DNA of 26,841 nucleotides from an uncultured Clostridia bacterium (GCA_934663625.1 CAKUKP010000039.1:1-26841), one strand, 5' to 3'; shown: positions 7,306 through 15,265, counted from the first letter of the stretch. Notes: generated by a model from the letters alone, not told the origin. Made by a program: numbers and translations.

Positions 7306-8784
7306 ATGCAGGAATCTGAGAATAAAGGTCGGCACGCCGCGAAGCATTCTGCCGAACCGGATGTTCTGATCAACGTATCTTCCGCCGATGAATCGGCTGA
7401 ACCCAAAAAGGAACCGAAACCGGCAGCCGAGGATGCTTCCAAAACCGCACCGCCGATCGACGGCGATCTGGACGAGGAGCTTTTCGGCACCGAGGATGAG
7501 GTTCCGCTTCGTATGCGCAAAAAGCCATCCGGCAAGCGCAGAGAAGCACCCAAGACGAAAACGCGCGTTCGCCAGAAGGCGCAGCCCCGAACGAAGCGCG
7601 TAGGCGGCGATGGAAAAACCTATTCCGAAAAGGCATTTCATCAGAAAAAAAGTCTGTTTGAAATCATGAGCGCAGCCGGCGGCGGACGGGTTCAGCCGAT
7701 TCACGTATTCGGTCATGAAATTCGCTTCTGGCCGCTGATCATTGTGCTGGTTGTCGTATTGCTTTTGAGCCTGCTGGTGGTCAGCAATGGCGATATCACC
7801 GTGCTGGATGAAACCGTTACGGTCGTCGGCGTGCACGATGATCTGGAAAAGTACAAAATACTTGTGATTTCGGATATGAACGCGAAGCGCTTCGGCGATC
7901 AACAGGCGACGCTCACGCGCAAAATCAACGGCTTGCAGTACGATATTGTGCTGTGCCTCGGCGATATGGTGGGTTCCAGCGGGGATTACGCGCCGTTCAT
8001 CGAATTCCTGAACGGGCTTTCAAACCCCGGCAAGGTATATTTCATCTGCGGCGATTCGGACCCCGGACCGTTCGTGGATACGCCGCGTGATCTGACATCC
8101 GGCACGCTTTCGGAATATGTGCTGGAGGATTGGATACTGGAAGCGGTCAAGGCGGGCGCGCACTATGTGGACGCGCCGACAAAGCTTACCGTGGGCGAAG
8201 CGGATCTGTGGCTCACGCCCAGCAATCTGCTGAATACCGAAATTACATCGCTGCTGGAGGACTGGCGCGCGCAGGAAGCGCAGGAAGAAGAAGGCACGCT
8301 TTCCGGACTGACCAGTGATTACAATTCCGTGCCCTTCACCAGCTATCGCAGGCAGATCGCCGAAAAGACCTATGCCGCCTACAACAGCATGAAATCATCG
8401 GATATGCTGATCGCGCTTTCGCATCAGATTCCGGATGATGAATTTATACTCGCCACCGCGACGCACACCGAATCCGAGGGAAAATTTCTGCGCGAGCCGA
8501 GCCTGATCGTCGCCGGACACAACTGCGGCGGCGTTTGGCAGATACCGATACTTCGACAGGCGATCTATGTACCGAACCGGCTTCTGCCGCGCGGCGGATG
8601 GTTCCCGTCCAGCGAAGATACGCGCGGTGCATCCGTCATCGGCGATTGCCAGGTGTACATCACGGGCGGGCTTTCCACCACGTCCTCGGTCGCCGTCCTC
8701 CCCTTCCGCCTGTTCAACCCGCCGGAGGTTTCCGTGCTGACGCTGACGGCAAAGCTGCAGGACAATTTGTTCCAGAATGAATAA
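7306..8784 (+). CDS. membrane-anchored degenerate metallophosphoesterase
   Basis: A 492-residue protein. Residues 1-115 are charged, rich in Lys, Arg, Pro and Glu, and probably disordered and cytoplasmic. One membrane helix follows at about 142-160, then a calcineurin-like phosphoesterase fold resembling the YkuE group. The motif order is recognisable but metal ligands are changed: DxH reads SDMN (Asn192), GD is kept at 219-220, GNHD reads GDSD at 249-252, LSH (His373) is kept, and GHTH reads GHNC (Cys407). At least three usual ligands are missing, so a two-metal phosphoesterase activity looks unlikely or altered. About residues 255-365 form a family-specific insert. The gene is monocistronic with its own promoter and terminator. 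An extracellular, non-catalytic or differently acting domain is my inference. Confidence 0.78.
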   Translation: MQESENKGRHAAKHSAEPDVLINVSSADESAEPKKEPKPAAEDASKTAPPIDGDLDEELFGTEDEVPLRMRKKPSGKRREAPKTKTRVRQKAQPRTKRVGGDGKTYSEKAFHQKKSLFEIMSAAGGGRVQPIHVFGHEIRFWPLIIVLVVVLLLSLLVVSNGDITVLDETVTVVGVHDDLEKYKILVISDMNAKRFGDQQATLTRKINGLQYDIVLCLGDMVGSSGDYAPFIEFLNGLSNPGKVYFICGDSDPGPFVDTPRDLTSGTLSEYVLEDWILEAVKAGAHYVDAPTKLTVGEADLWLTPSNLLNTEITSLLEDWRAQEAQEEEGTLSGLTSDYNSVPFTSYRRQIAEKTYAAYNSMKSSDMLIALSHQIPDDEFILATATHTESEGKFLREPSLIVAGHNCGGVWQIPILRQAIYVPNRLLPRGGWFPSSEDTRGASVIGDCQVYITGGLSTTSSVAVLPFRLFNPPEVSVLTLTAKLQDNLFQNE

Positions 8785-8800
8785 TTTCTGATATGACAAA

Positions 8801-8826
8801 CGGCTTCCCGCGAAAGCGGGAAGCCG
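8801..8826. terminator. terminator between convergent genes
   Basis: CGGCTTCCCGC pairs perfectly with GCGGGAAGCCG over a GAAA tetraloop. Flanking T-runs are short on both strands (TTTGTC on minus, ACTTATTT on plus), so it may serve both genes. Confidence 0.8.
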
Positions 8827-8848
8827 CACTTATTTATGCTATTCAAGT

Positions 8849-9568
8849 TTATCGCTGAATCAGATCGGGGATGATTTCCTCGTGATAGGCGTCATCCACA
8901 TCGTGCACGGTTTGCAGCACCTTGAAGATTTCCTGCATCTTATAATCCGTTTCGGTGATCACATCGGCGCATTCGCGCAGCTGATCCACGATCTTCTGCG
9001 GCACATCCGCCGTCGCCTTATAGCGGATGCCGTGTTCCAGCGTCGCCCAAAAGTCCATCGCGACGGTGCGAATCTGAATTTCCACCGGAATAAACAGCTT
9101 GCCCTTCGACATGTACACCGGCACATCCACCACGATGTGCAGGCTTCGATAGCCGTTCGGCTTCGGATTCTTGATGTAATTCTTTTCCAGAATCAGCGAA
9201 ATATCCTCCTGCGCCAGCAGCAGATTTGCGATCCGGTAAATATCATCCACATACCGGCAAACCACGCGCACACCGGCGATATCGTGCAGATTCTTCTTCG
9301 CGCTGGCGATGGAAATCGGGAATCCCGTATCGCGCAGCTTTTTGATGATGCTCGGCAGCGATTTTACGCGGCTTTCGATGTGGTGGATCGGGTTATGGCG
9401 GTTTTGCAGCGAAAAATCCTGATTCAGCGTTTGCAGGCGCGCGTTGATTTCACGGATCGCCGCGGTATACGCGGTTTGAATCTGTACGTAATCGGCGCGC
9501 AGTTCCTCCATGGAACCATCGAATGAATCCAGCTTTCCGGGCGTAGCCGCCAGCTTATAAGCGTCCAT
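8849..9568 (-). CDS. small alarmone synthetase (RelQ/YjbM-like)
   Basis: A 239-residue single-domain RelA/SpoT-type synthetase, which moves pyrophosphate from ATP to GDP or GTP to make (p)ppGpp. It lacks the hydrolase, TGS and ACT domains of full-length Rel. Motifs seen: NPIHHIESRVKS (about 58-69), NLHDIAGVRVVCRYVDDIY, NPKPNGYRSLH and PVEIQIRTVAMDFWATLEH, the last holding the conserved Gln/Glu region. The length suits the RelQ/SAS1 type. The ribosome site AAGGAG is formed by the last codons of the upstream CBS gene, six bases away, so the two are coupled. It is the last gene of the 13255-8849 operon. Subtype and allosteric behaviour cannot be decided from sequence. Confidence 0.93.
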   Translation of the reverse strand: MDAYKLAATPGKLDSFDGSMEELRADYVQIQTAYTAAIREINARLQTLNQDFSLQNRHNPIHHIESRVKSLPSIIKKLRDTGFPISIASAKKNLHDIAGVRVVCRYVDDIYRIANLLLAQEDISLILEKNYIKNPKPNGYRSLHIVVDVPVYMSKGKLFIPVEIQIRTVAMDFWATLEHGIRYKATADVPQKIVDQLRECADVITETDYKMQEIFKVLQTVHDVDDAYHEEIIPDLIQR

Positions 9569-9574
9569 CTTCGA

Positions 9575-10294
9575 TTACTCCTTCTGGGCGATTATTCGAT
9601 CATCCAATACGTCCCACGGCGTCAGTACGCGCAGAAGCGCGCTGCTCTTTTCGCCGTTCTGGGTGATCAACACCATCGCCAGCTTTTTATTCTGTCTGGA
9701 TGTTTTGCGAAATTCCTCGCGTACTTCGTTTATGGTCGCATCCGCGGGCATAAAGCAATAAGATTCGCTGTCGCGCTGTTCTACGTTCAGCATATCGCCC
9801 AGATCGCGAATGCGCGAATCCTCGTGCAGGCCGTCCAGCCCATTTTCCGCCAGATAATTAAACAGCGCCTTGACGCTGAATATCCCCACAAACACGCCGT
9901 GATCCAGCACCGGAATGTGGGAATAGCCGCGATTTCGCATGGCGCGCATCACATCGATCGCACGTTCGTTGATTTCGGTGCACATGATCTGATCTGCGGG
10001 CGTGCCGAACTGGATCGCGAGCCGCGGCTTACGTACGTATTCGATGATTTCATCCATCCGTGCGAGCGTCCGGTCAGAAGGCTCCGCGATCGGATAACCG
10101 AATTCATCGCTGTTGTGCGTGAGCAGGTTGCGCAATTCGCGCATCGTATCCAGATCGGTGCGAACCTCGCGCGAATCTACGCTGTGCAGATATTCTATGA
10201 CCACGCTGGATGAACCGATGCGCTCTCCCGCATATCTTTTTTCCAGAAGATCCTCCAATATGCGATACTTCTGCAAAAATAATTCGGCGTTCAT
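9575..10294 (-). CDS. CBS-pair protein with an N-terminal RNxxxH (HEPN-like) motif
   Basis: A 239-residue protein. Residues 1-62 are predicted helical and contain RNLLTH (Arg55 to His60), which fits the RNxxxH motif of HEPN ribonucleases. Two CBS domains follow at about 97-150 (HIPVLDHGVFVGIFS) and 180-235 (MVLITQNGEKSSALLRVLTPWD). CBS pairs generally bind adenine nucleotides such as AMP, ATP or c-di-AMP. HEPN assignment is tentative because the helical part is short. The ATG has GGAGG seven bases upstream; the open frame runs 29 residues further but those overlap the upstream region and lack a ribosome site. It lies between dnaB (16-base gap) and the alarmone synthetase (six-base gap), suggesting a nucleotide-sensing partner of the latter. 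Confidence 0.85.
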   Translation of the reverse strand: MNAELFLQKYRILEDLLEKRYAGERIGSSSVVIEYLHSVDSREVRTDLDTMRELRNLLTHNSDEFGYPIAEPSDRTLARMDEIIEYVRKPRLAIQFGTPADQIMCTEINERAIDVMRAMRNRGYSHIPVLDHGVFVGIFSVKALFNYLAENGLDGLHEDSRIRDLGDMLNVEQRDSESYCFMPADATINEVREEFRKTSRQNKKLAMVLITQNGEKSSALLRVLTPWDVLDDRIIAQKE

Positions 10295-10310
10295 TGCATG
10301 TCCTCCATGC

Positions 10311-11672
10311 TCAGGCGTTTTTTGCTTCCTTCGCCTGCGGCGAAAGGTCCATAAACCATGTATATTCGCCCTTCCAGCCAAGCTTTACCGTTCCGAGCGA
10401 ACCGTTTCTCTGTTTTGCGACGATCAATTCAGCGATGTTTTTCTCCGCCGTTTCCGGTTCGTAATAATCCTCCCTGTGGATGAACATGACGACGTCCGCG
10501 TCCTGTTCGATCGCGCCGGATTCGCGGATATCGGAAAGCAGCGGCCGGTGATTGGATCTTCCCGCCGGAGCGCGCGAAAGCTGCTGCAAGGCGAGCACCG
10601 GCACGCCCAATTCGATCGCCAGCGCCTTCAGGGATCGCGAAATCTGCGCGACCTCCTCCTGACGGCTGCCGAACGATCCTACGCCCGTCATCAGTGAAAG
10701 ATAGTCGATCAGGATAATGTCCAAACCGCGCTCCAGCTGCAATCTTCGCGCCTTGGATCGAATCTGCGAAACGCTGATGCCGGGCGTCGCATCCACAAAT
10801 ATCGCGGATTGCCCGATGCTGATCATCGCATCGCACAGCTTTTCCCATTCATCATCATCGATCTGCCCTCGGCGAACGCGCTGCATATCCACGCGCGCCT
10901 CGGTACACAGCATACGCATCGCCAGCTGCTCCGCGGGCATTTCCAGCGAAAATACCGCCGCTTTTTTGCCGCAGCGGATGGCGGCGTTTTCTACGAAATT
11001 CATGCCGATACTGGTTTTGCCCATGGCGGGACGGCCGGCGATCAGAATCATTTCGCCGGGATGAAAGCCGGTCAGCAGCTCGTCCAGCTCCGTATAGCCG
11101 GATTCCACGCCGTCCACCCTGCCGTGGTTCTTCACCAGCAGTTCGATCTTTTCAAATGTTTTCAGCAATATGGGCTGAATTGCGACCAGTTCCTCGCCGC
11201 CCTTGCGCATCGTGATATCGTAGATCTGCTTTTCGGCAAGCTCCAGAATATCCTGCGTTTCTTCCTCGCCCGCGTAGCACGCCTTGATAATCGCTTCCGA
11301 TGCGCGAATCAGCTTTCGAAGCGTGGATTTTTCATCTACGATTCGAATATACGCCTGCGCGTTTACCGCGGAGGGCACGCAGCGGCTCAATTCCACCAGA
11401 TAGGCGGCGCCGCCGACGGTATCCAGCTTTCCGCGCCGCGTTAATTCCTCATCCAGCGTTACCAGATCGATCGGGCGCGATGCGGATGAAATGGTCTGCA
11501 TCGCGGAATATACCTCGCGATTGGCGGGATCATAAAAATCATCCGGCTGCAACGTTTCGATGGCAAGCAAAGCGGCCTCGCGCGAGCGAAGCATAGCGCC
11601 CAGTACGCTGCGCTCCGATTCCGGATGGCAGGGCACCTTCTGTATATCGGCTGCCGATGTGTATTCCTCCAT
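10311..11672 (-). CDS. dnaB: replicative DNA helicase DnaB
   Basis: A 453-residue hexameric 5'-3' helicase that unwinds DNA at the replication fork. The N-terminal helical domain (about 15-115) begins HPESERSVLGAML; the RecA-like motor has Walker A GRPAMGKT at 213-220, Walker B IILIDYLSLM, and the QQLSRAPAGR and SDIRESGAIEQDAD segments. It corresponds to dnaC of B. subtilis. Start: ATG with GGGAGG nine bases upstream; a TTG immediately before could also serve and would add one residue. No intein is present. It follows rplI by about 25 bases, the usual Firmicute order. Confidence 0.98.
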   Translation of the reverse strand: MEEYTSAADIQKVPCHPESERSVLGAMLRSREAALLAIETLQPDDFYDPANREVYSAMQTISSASRPIDLVTLDEELTRRGKLDTVGGAAYLVELSRCVPSAVNAQAYIRIVDEKSTLRKLIRASEAIIKACYAGEEETQDILELAEKQIYDITMRKGGEELVAIQPILLKTFEKIELLVKNHGRVDGVESGYTELDELLTGFHPGEMILIAGRPAMGKTSIGMNFVENAAIRCGKKAAVFSLEMPAEQLAMRMLCTEARVDMQRVRRGQIDDDEWEKLCDAMISIGQSAIFVDATPGISVSQIRSKARRLQLERGLDIILIDYLSLMTGVGSFGSRQEEVAQISRSLKALAIELGVPVLALQQLSRAPAGRSNHRPLLSDIRESGAIEQDADVVMFIHREDYYEPETAEKNIAELIVAKQRNGSLGTVKLGWKGEYTWFMDLSPQAKEAKNA

Positions 11673-11697
11673 CAAAACGTTCCTCCCGAACGATAGC

Positions 11698-12150
11698 TTA
11701 TTTGGTTTCCACCTTCACGTTTACGATCATTCGGGTAGAAATACCCGCCATCAGCTTCAACGTGAAGAACGCCTGACCCGCATTCTTGATCGGCTCTTCC
11801 ACTTCGATCTTGCGCTTGTCCGCGTCTACGCCCAGCTGTGCCTTCACCGCTTCCGCGATCTGATCGTTGGTAATGGAGCCATACAGCTTGCCGTTTTCGC
11901 CGCCGCGCACAGTAAGCTGCACGACCTTGCCCTTGAGCTGATGCGCCAGCGCTTCGGCTTCCTGACGGCGCACATCCTCGCGGTGCTTGTCGGCGCTCTT
12001 GGAACGTTCGATGGCGTTCAGCGCTTCCGCAGTGGCTTCCTTCGCCAGCTTGCGGGGCAGCAGATAGTTGCGCGCATAGCCGTCCGAAATTTCCATGATC
12101 TGATCCTTCTTGCCGGTTCCCTTAATATCCTGAAGCAAAATAACCTTCAT
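11698..12150 (-). CDS. rplI: 50S ribosomal protein L9
   Basis: A 150-residue L9, which binds 23S rRNA near the L1 stalk base. The N-domain begins MKVILLQDIKGTGKKDQIME, continues with GYARNYLLPRKLA, the long linker helix spans about 40-75 and the C-domain includes GSITNDQIAEAV. The ribosome site GGAGGG lies in the last codons of the upstream membrane gene, with only one base between that stop and this ATG. Confidence 0.98.
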   Translation of the reverse strand: MKVILLQDIKGTGKKDQIMEISDGYARNYLLPRKLAKEATAEALNAIERSKSADKHREDVRRQEAEALAHQLKGKVVQLTVRGGENGKLYGSITNDQIAEAVKAQLGVDADKRKIEVEEPIKNAGQAFFTLKLMAGISTRMIVNVKVETK

Positions 12151-12151
12151 T

Positions 12152-13255
12152 TCAGTTCCCTCCCTGATTGTTTTCGTTGTGATCGTTTTTATCGTCCATG
12201 TCGTTTTTATCGTCGCCCGGGTTATTCTTCATTCGCTCCATCACCTTCTGCGCCATAAAGCCGCGCGATCCGAATATGGCGGAAGCGCAGCCGTAAATGG
12301 AAACATAGAACGCGCCGCCGAGCAGGATCGCCAGAATCAGCGCGACATACAGGAAAATCCGCAGTCCACGCCGGTTTGTTCCCGCGGAGGCTCTTCTGGC
12401 GATGGATCCAAACGCCTGCGCGCAGAATGCGTATTCCGAAAGCGTCAATACTACCATCAGCACAGCCTGGCTGTTCTTTACATCGAAGTTGTACAGAACA
12501 AAACTGACCGCGATCATCAGAAGCAGCCCGCCGGTCACGCTGCCCGGCAGCGCCCATTCGCGCAGCGGCAGATAGCATGTATCCGGTATCAGCTTTCGCC
12601 GGTACAGATATCGATTGCCGAAGGTTACCCCCAGCAGTCCGCTTAAAACCGCGCCGCCAATCAGCGCGGCGGGAAAGCGCATTTTGCTGTCTGGCAAAAT
12701 CAGAGTCATGGCGCTGTTCATCAGCGAAGTTGCCTGATCCGCGGATAGCTTCAGACCGTTTATGGATTCAAATGATTTTGCAATCCTATCCAGGTACGCC
12801 TGCGGCAGCGTATTCAGCGATTGCGAAAGCAGCGAATACAGCCAATCTACAATATTTCCGCCTATCAGCACGGACGTCAGCAATGCTGACAGGATCGATC
12901 CCGCGGCGGTTACGGCGATTCCGCCGCGCAGCTGATCGCCAAACGGCCTGTGCGTTCCGATTCCGCGGGCGATGATCAGCGAAGGCACCACGCCGGCGCA
13001 GAGCACGATAAACATATATGCCCCGCCCATCAGCAGCGCCGAACCCACCATTTGGAGCACGACCGCCGCTATGTAGGTTTTCCGCCCGCCAAAGCAATAC
13101 AGAAACGGAAGGATGATCGCAGGCAGTACGATAAACGGCGTACCGGAAAATGCCGCGCCCATCATCAAAAACGGCGTAAACAGCACCGCTGCCAATGCGA
13201 TGATGCAGCCAACCGGAAATCGCCAGCCGTTGCTTTTGGGTTGTTCCTGACTCAA
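12152..13255 (-). CDS. DUF2232 (YybS-like) polytopic membrane protein
   Basis: A 367-residue membrane protein with about eight hydrophobic segments, including FPVGCIIALAAVLFTPFLMM near the N-terminus, FIVLPAIILPFLYCF, and a C-terminal group ending FLYVALILAILLGGAFYVSIYG. The C-terminus is a hydrophilic tail rich in Asp and Asn. Sequence style and position upstream of rplI and dnaB match YybS of B. subtilis, whose function is not well defined. I choose a TTG start with GGAGG seven bases upstream; the open frame extends 20 codons further, but that part contains the promoter. It is the first gene of the operon that ends with the alarmone synthetase. Confidence 0.85.
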   Translation of the reverse strand: MSQEQPKSNGWRFPVGCIIALAAVLFTPFLMMGAAFSGTPFIVLPAIILPFLYCFGGRKTYIAAVVLQMVGSALLMGGAYMFIVLCAGVVPSLIIARGIGTHRPFGDQLRGGIAVTAAGSILSALLTSVLIGGNIVDWLYSLLSQSLNTLPQAYLDRIAKSFESINGLKLSADQATSLMNSAMTLILPDSKMRFPAALIGGAVLSGLLGVTFGNRYLYRRKLIPDTCYLPLREWALPGSVTGGLLLMIAVSFVLYNFDVKNSQAVLMVVLTLSEYAFCAQAFGSIARRASAGTNRRGLRIFLYVALILAILLGGAFYVSIYGCASAIFGSRGFMAQKVMERMKNNPGDDKNDMDDKNDHNENNQGGN

Positions 13256-13286
13256 GGTATACCTCCACACCATAATATCACATTTT

Positions 13287-13315
13287 ATTATAGCACATGT
13301 TTGAGCCCGCTTCAA
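13287..13315 (-). promoter_or_regulatory. promoter of the DUF2232-rplI-dnaB-CBS-SAS operon
   Basis: On the minus strand TTGAAG, 17 bases, TATAAT. The TTG start lies about 30 bases downstream. No other promoter or terminator is obvious until 8826. Confidence 0.85.
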
Positions 13316-13348
13316 CCCCGACGCTTGTAAGATTTACAGGAACGCAAA

Positions 13349-13374
13349 GAGAGCCTGCGATTTTTCGCAGGCTC
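13349..13374 (-). terminator. terminator-like hairpin before the L9-DnaB operon
   Basis: GAGCCTGCGA pairs perfectly with TCGCAGGCTC over four bases; on the minus strand TCTTT follows. It would end transcripts coming from the XRE gene or the hairpin region. Confidence 0.6.
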
Positions 13375-13595
13375 CCATTCTGTTGATAAAGTCAACAGAA
13401 TGGTCAACCCTGAAAAACGCTGCAAGACAAGGAAACAGGAACTGCAAATGAGGGCGCATAGTTTGACCTATGTAACCGATTTTGCAGTTCCTGTTGACGC
13501 AGTAAGCAGAAATTTTCACTTCGCCAGAAGTATTTCAGGAAATTTCTGCGGTTGCGGCGTTTGTCAGCGGTCTGAGAGCCTGCGATTTTTCGCAG
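13349..13595. repeat. hairpin chain bounded by a 22-base direct repeat
   Basis: The same 22 bases (beginning GAGAGCCTGCGATTTTT) occur at 13349-13370 and 13574-13595. Between them lie perfect stems: 13376-13386 with 13392-13402 (11 bp), 13434-13448 with 13481-13495 (15 bp, enclosing CATAG/CTATG), and 13506-13515 with 13540-13549 (10 bp, enclosing CTTC/GAAG). The end copies fold as well. This fills the space between the XRE gene and the L9-DnaB operon promoter; no coding sequence is convincing here. It may be a structured RNA, an attenuator-like leader of the 3' end, or a small non-autonomous element. Confidence 0.75.
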
Positions 13596-13617
13596 ACCCC
13601 CTCCTATAGCTTTACAA

Positions 13618-15060
13618 TCACAGAAGCTTGTCCAGCATATCCACCGCATCGAAATCGCCGATGTTTACCGCGATTTCCATCAGCTCCTCCAGAAGCGATG
13701 GATCCGCATAGTGCGCGTAATGCTCCACATGCGCCCAATCGCGGTTATCCGCAAGCGCAAGCAGCATCTTCTTATGATATGCCGCATTGCAATCTTCGAT
13801 GATCAGATCGATCATTTCATAATCTTTGTTTTCCAGCGCGGTATCCGCCAGTGCGGCGGTCTTTTCCGCGTCCAGATGCCGGTGCGCGATCTGCGCCGCC
13901 AGCACCTTCGCGCCCGCGCTGTACGCGCTTCTGCAGATATCCAGCGCCGCATCATCGATATCCAGCTGATCGGAATATTCCTCCAGCCATTGCCAGTTTT
14001 CCGCCTTCGCCGCCGCGCGCGCGACATAGCGCTGCATGGGCTTTTCCATCTTCCACGCATTTTCGCCGAGCCACTTCCAATTGCCGTTTGCAATGGAGGA
14101 ACGGATGGTGAATTCATCCGCGCATCCGCCCATGTACGCGCAGATCCAATCGTACATCTGCTTTTCCTGCGCCCTCGCGGCGATCGTCTTTTTCAGTTCC
14201 GGATCGTTTTCGATTTCATCGATGTGCTTTCCGATCCATTCCCAGTTATCTTCCTCCATGGCGCGCAGGAAGGCGCGCTTGCGAATCGCCAATGCACGAT
14301 CGGAACGCCCGGAAGCTTCCGTATTCGCGGAATTGCCGTTGGAAAGATCGTTGATCGCGGTAGATACTTCGTTGATCACATTGCCGCCGAAGCGAATCGC
14401 CTTCTGCACCGCCTGCCCTACGCCCTTGCCGATATCATCAAACGCCTTGCCGATATCGTTGATCGTTTTGTTGATATTTTCGTTGTTATCGCGAATTTCC
14501 TTTTCGCCGGAAACGATGCTGCGCGCCATCGCGTCCACAGCTTCCTTCGACATAAACGGCGCCATTCGGCGTACATTATCCCAAGTCAGCGTCGGATTGT
14601 GCTTTTCCAACAGCGCGGAGATGCATTCGGTCGTTATATAAGGCGCCAGCTTTCCGATCTGCTGCGCCGTCATGGGCGTTTCAATCTGCATTGCAATTTC
14701 GCTGACCGCAGTCTTGGTCATATAGGGCGCCATTTGCATAAGCTGCTGAATCGTCATTTCATTTTCCTCCTTTTGATTCGGTAAATCTACCTGTTTTTCC
14801 GGTTCTGTGGGATCGTTCATTGCCGTATTCTCGGTCGCGGCAGGTATATCCGCGCCGCCTTCCAACAGCTGTTCCACGGTAACGCCGAAAAAACGCGTTA
14901 AAAGCAGCAGGGTTTGAATGTCCGGAAGCGCCGCGCCGCTTTCCCATTTGGATACGGCCTGATGCGATACGCCGGTGATCGCCGCCAGCTGCTGCTGGGT
15001 AAGCCCACTGTTCTGCCGCAGACGGGCAATCTTCGCACCGACGATTCGGTTATCTATCAT
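13618..15060 (-). CDS. XRE-type regulator with helical repeats
   Basis: A 480-residue protein. Residues 5-65 are a Cro/C1-type helix-turn-helix (GLTQQQLAAITGVSHQAVSKWE). Residues 101-182 hold three repeats about 28 residues apart, marked APYM (111), APYI (139) and APFM (167). Residues 190-245 are an amphipathic Gly/Ala/Asn-rich linker. Residues 265-480 are helical repeats, mostly 28-30 residues, marked by NWEW (272), YDW (303), NWKW (327), NWQW (355), DYEM (413), RDW (440) and GDF (468). The repeats suggest protein-protein binding; function is unknown. Start: ATG with AAGGAG about nine bases upstream; a start 12 codons earlier would cover the ribosome site. It is divergent from htpG. Confidence 0.85.
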   Translation of the reverse strand: MIDNRIVGAKIARLRQNSGLTQQQLAAITGVSHQAVSKWESGAALPDIQTLLLLTRFFGVTVEQLLEGGADIPAATENTAMNDPTEPEKQVDLPNQKEENEMTIQQLMQMAPYMTKTAVSEIAMQIETPMTAQQIGKLAPYITTECISALLEKHNPTLTWDNVRRMAPFMSKEAVDAMARSIVSGEKEIRDNNENINKTINDIGKAFDDIGKGVGQAVQKAIRFGGNVINEVSTAINDLSNGNSANTEASGRSDRALAIRKRAFLRAMEEDNWEWIGKHIDEIENDPELKKTIAARAQEKQMYDWICAYMGGCADEFTIRSSIANGNWKWLGENAWKMEKPMQRYVARAAAKAENWQWLEEYSDQLDIDDAALDICRSAYSAGAKVLAAQIAHRHLDAEKTAALADTALENKDYEMIDLIIEDCNAAYHKKMLLALADNRDWAHVEHYAHYADPSLLEELMEIAVNIGDFDAVDMLDKLL

Positions 15061-15101
15061 TTTGCATCGCTCCTTTATATTGGCTTCCCTGCTCAATTCC
15101 G

Positions 15102-15130
15102 ATCATAGCATAATCTATTTATATTTGCAA
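15102..15130 (-). promoter_or_regulatory. promoter for the XRE gene
   Basis: On the minus strand TTGCAA, 17 bases, TATGAT; the ATG is about 40 bases after the -10. Confidence 0.72.
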
Positions 15131-15131
15131 G

Positions 15132-15144
15132 CAACCGTTGGTTG
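15132..15144. promoter_or_regulatory. possible operator next to the XRE promoter
   Basis: CAACC-GTT-GGTTG is a perfect short inverted repeat one base upstream of the XRE -35. It could be an autoregulatory site for the helix-turn-helix protein; arms of five bases are weak evidence. Confidence 0.3.
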
Positions 15145-15172
15145 AATTCATAAATTATTTCAAAATAAAATA

Positions 15173-15199
15173 TCAGCACTCTTTTTTGTTGAGTGCTAA
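15173..15199. promoter_or_regulatory. CIRCE operator (HrcA site)
   Basis: TCAGCACTC, nine bases, GAGTGCTAA. This matches the CIRCE consensus (TTAGCACTC-N9-GAGTGCTAA) at 17 of 18 positions. It ends eight bases before the htpG -35, so HrcA repression of htpG is expected. Confidence 0.92.
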
Positions 15200-15206
15200 A
15201 AAGTTC

Positions 15207-15234
15207 TTGACTTTTGGTTTTTGCGTGCTAAAAT
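15207..15234 (+). promoter_or_regulatory. htpG promoter
   Basis: TTGACT, 16 bases, TAAAAT, directly downstream of CIRCE. The -10 overlaps GCGTGCTAA, which resembles a right half-site of CIRCE. Confidence 0.72.
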
Positions 15235-15265
15235 AGACTTATACAATTCCAGGAGGCGAATGAAC

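Noticed and set aside
12152..13315. Longer start of the DUF2232 gene at 13315
   Set aside because: It would place the gene start within the -35 of a strong promoter; TTG at 13255 has a good ribosome site.
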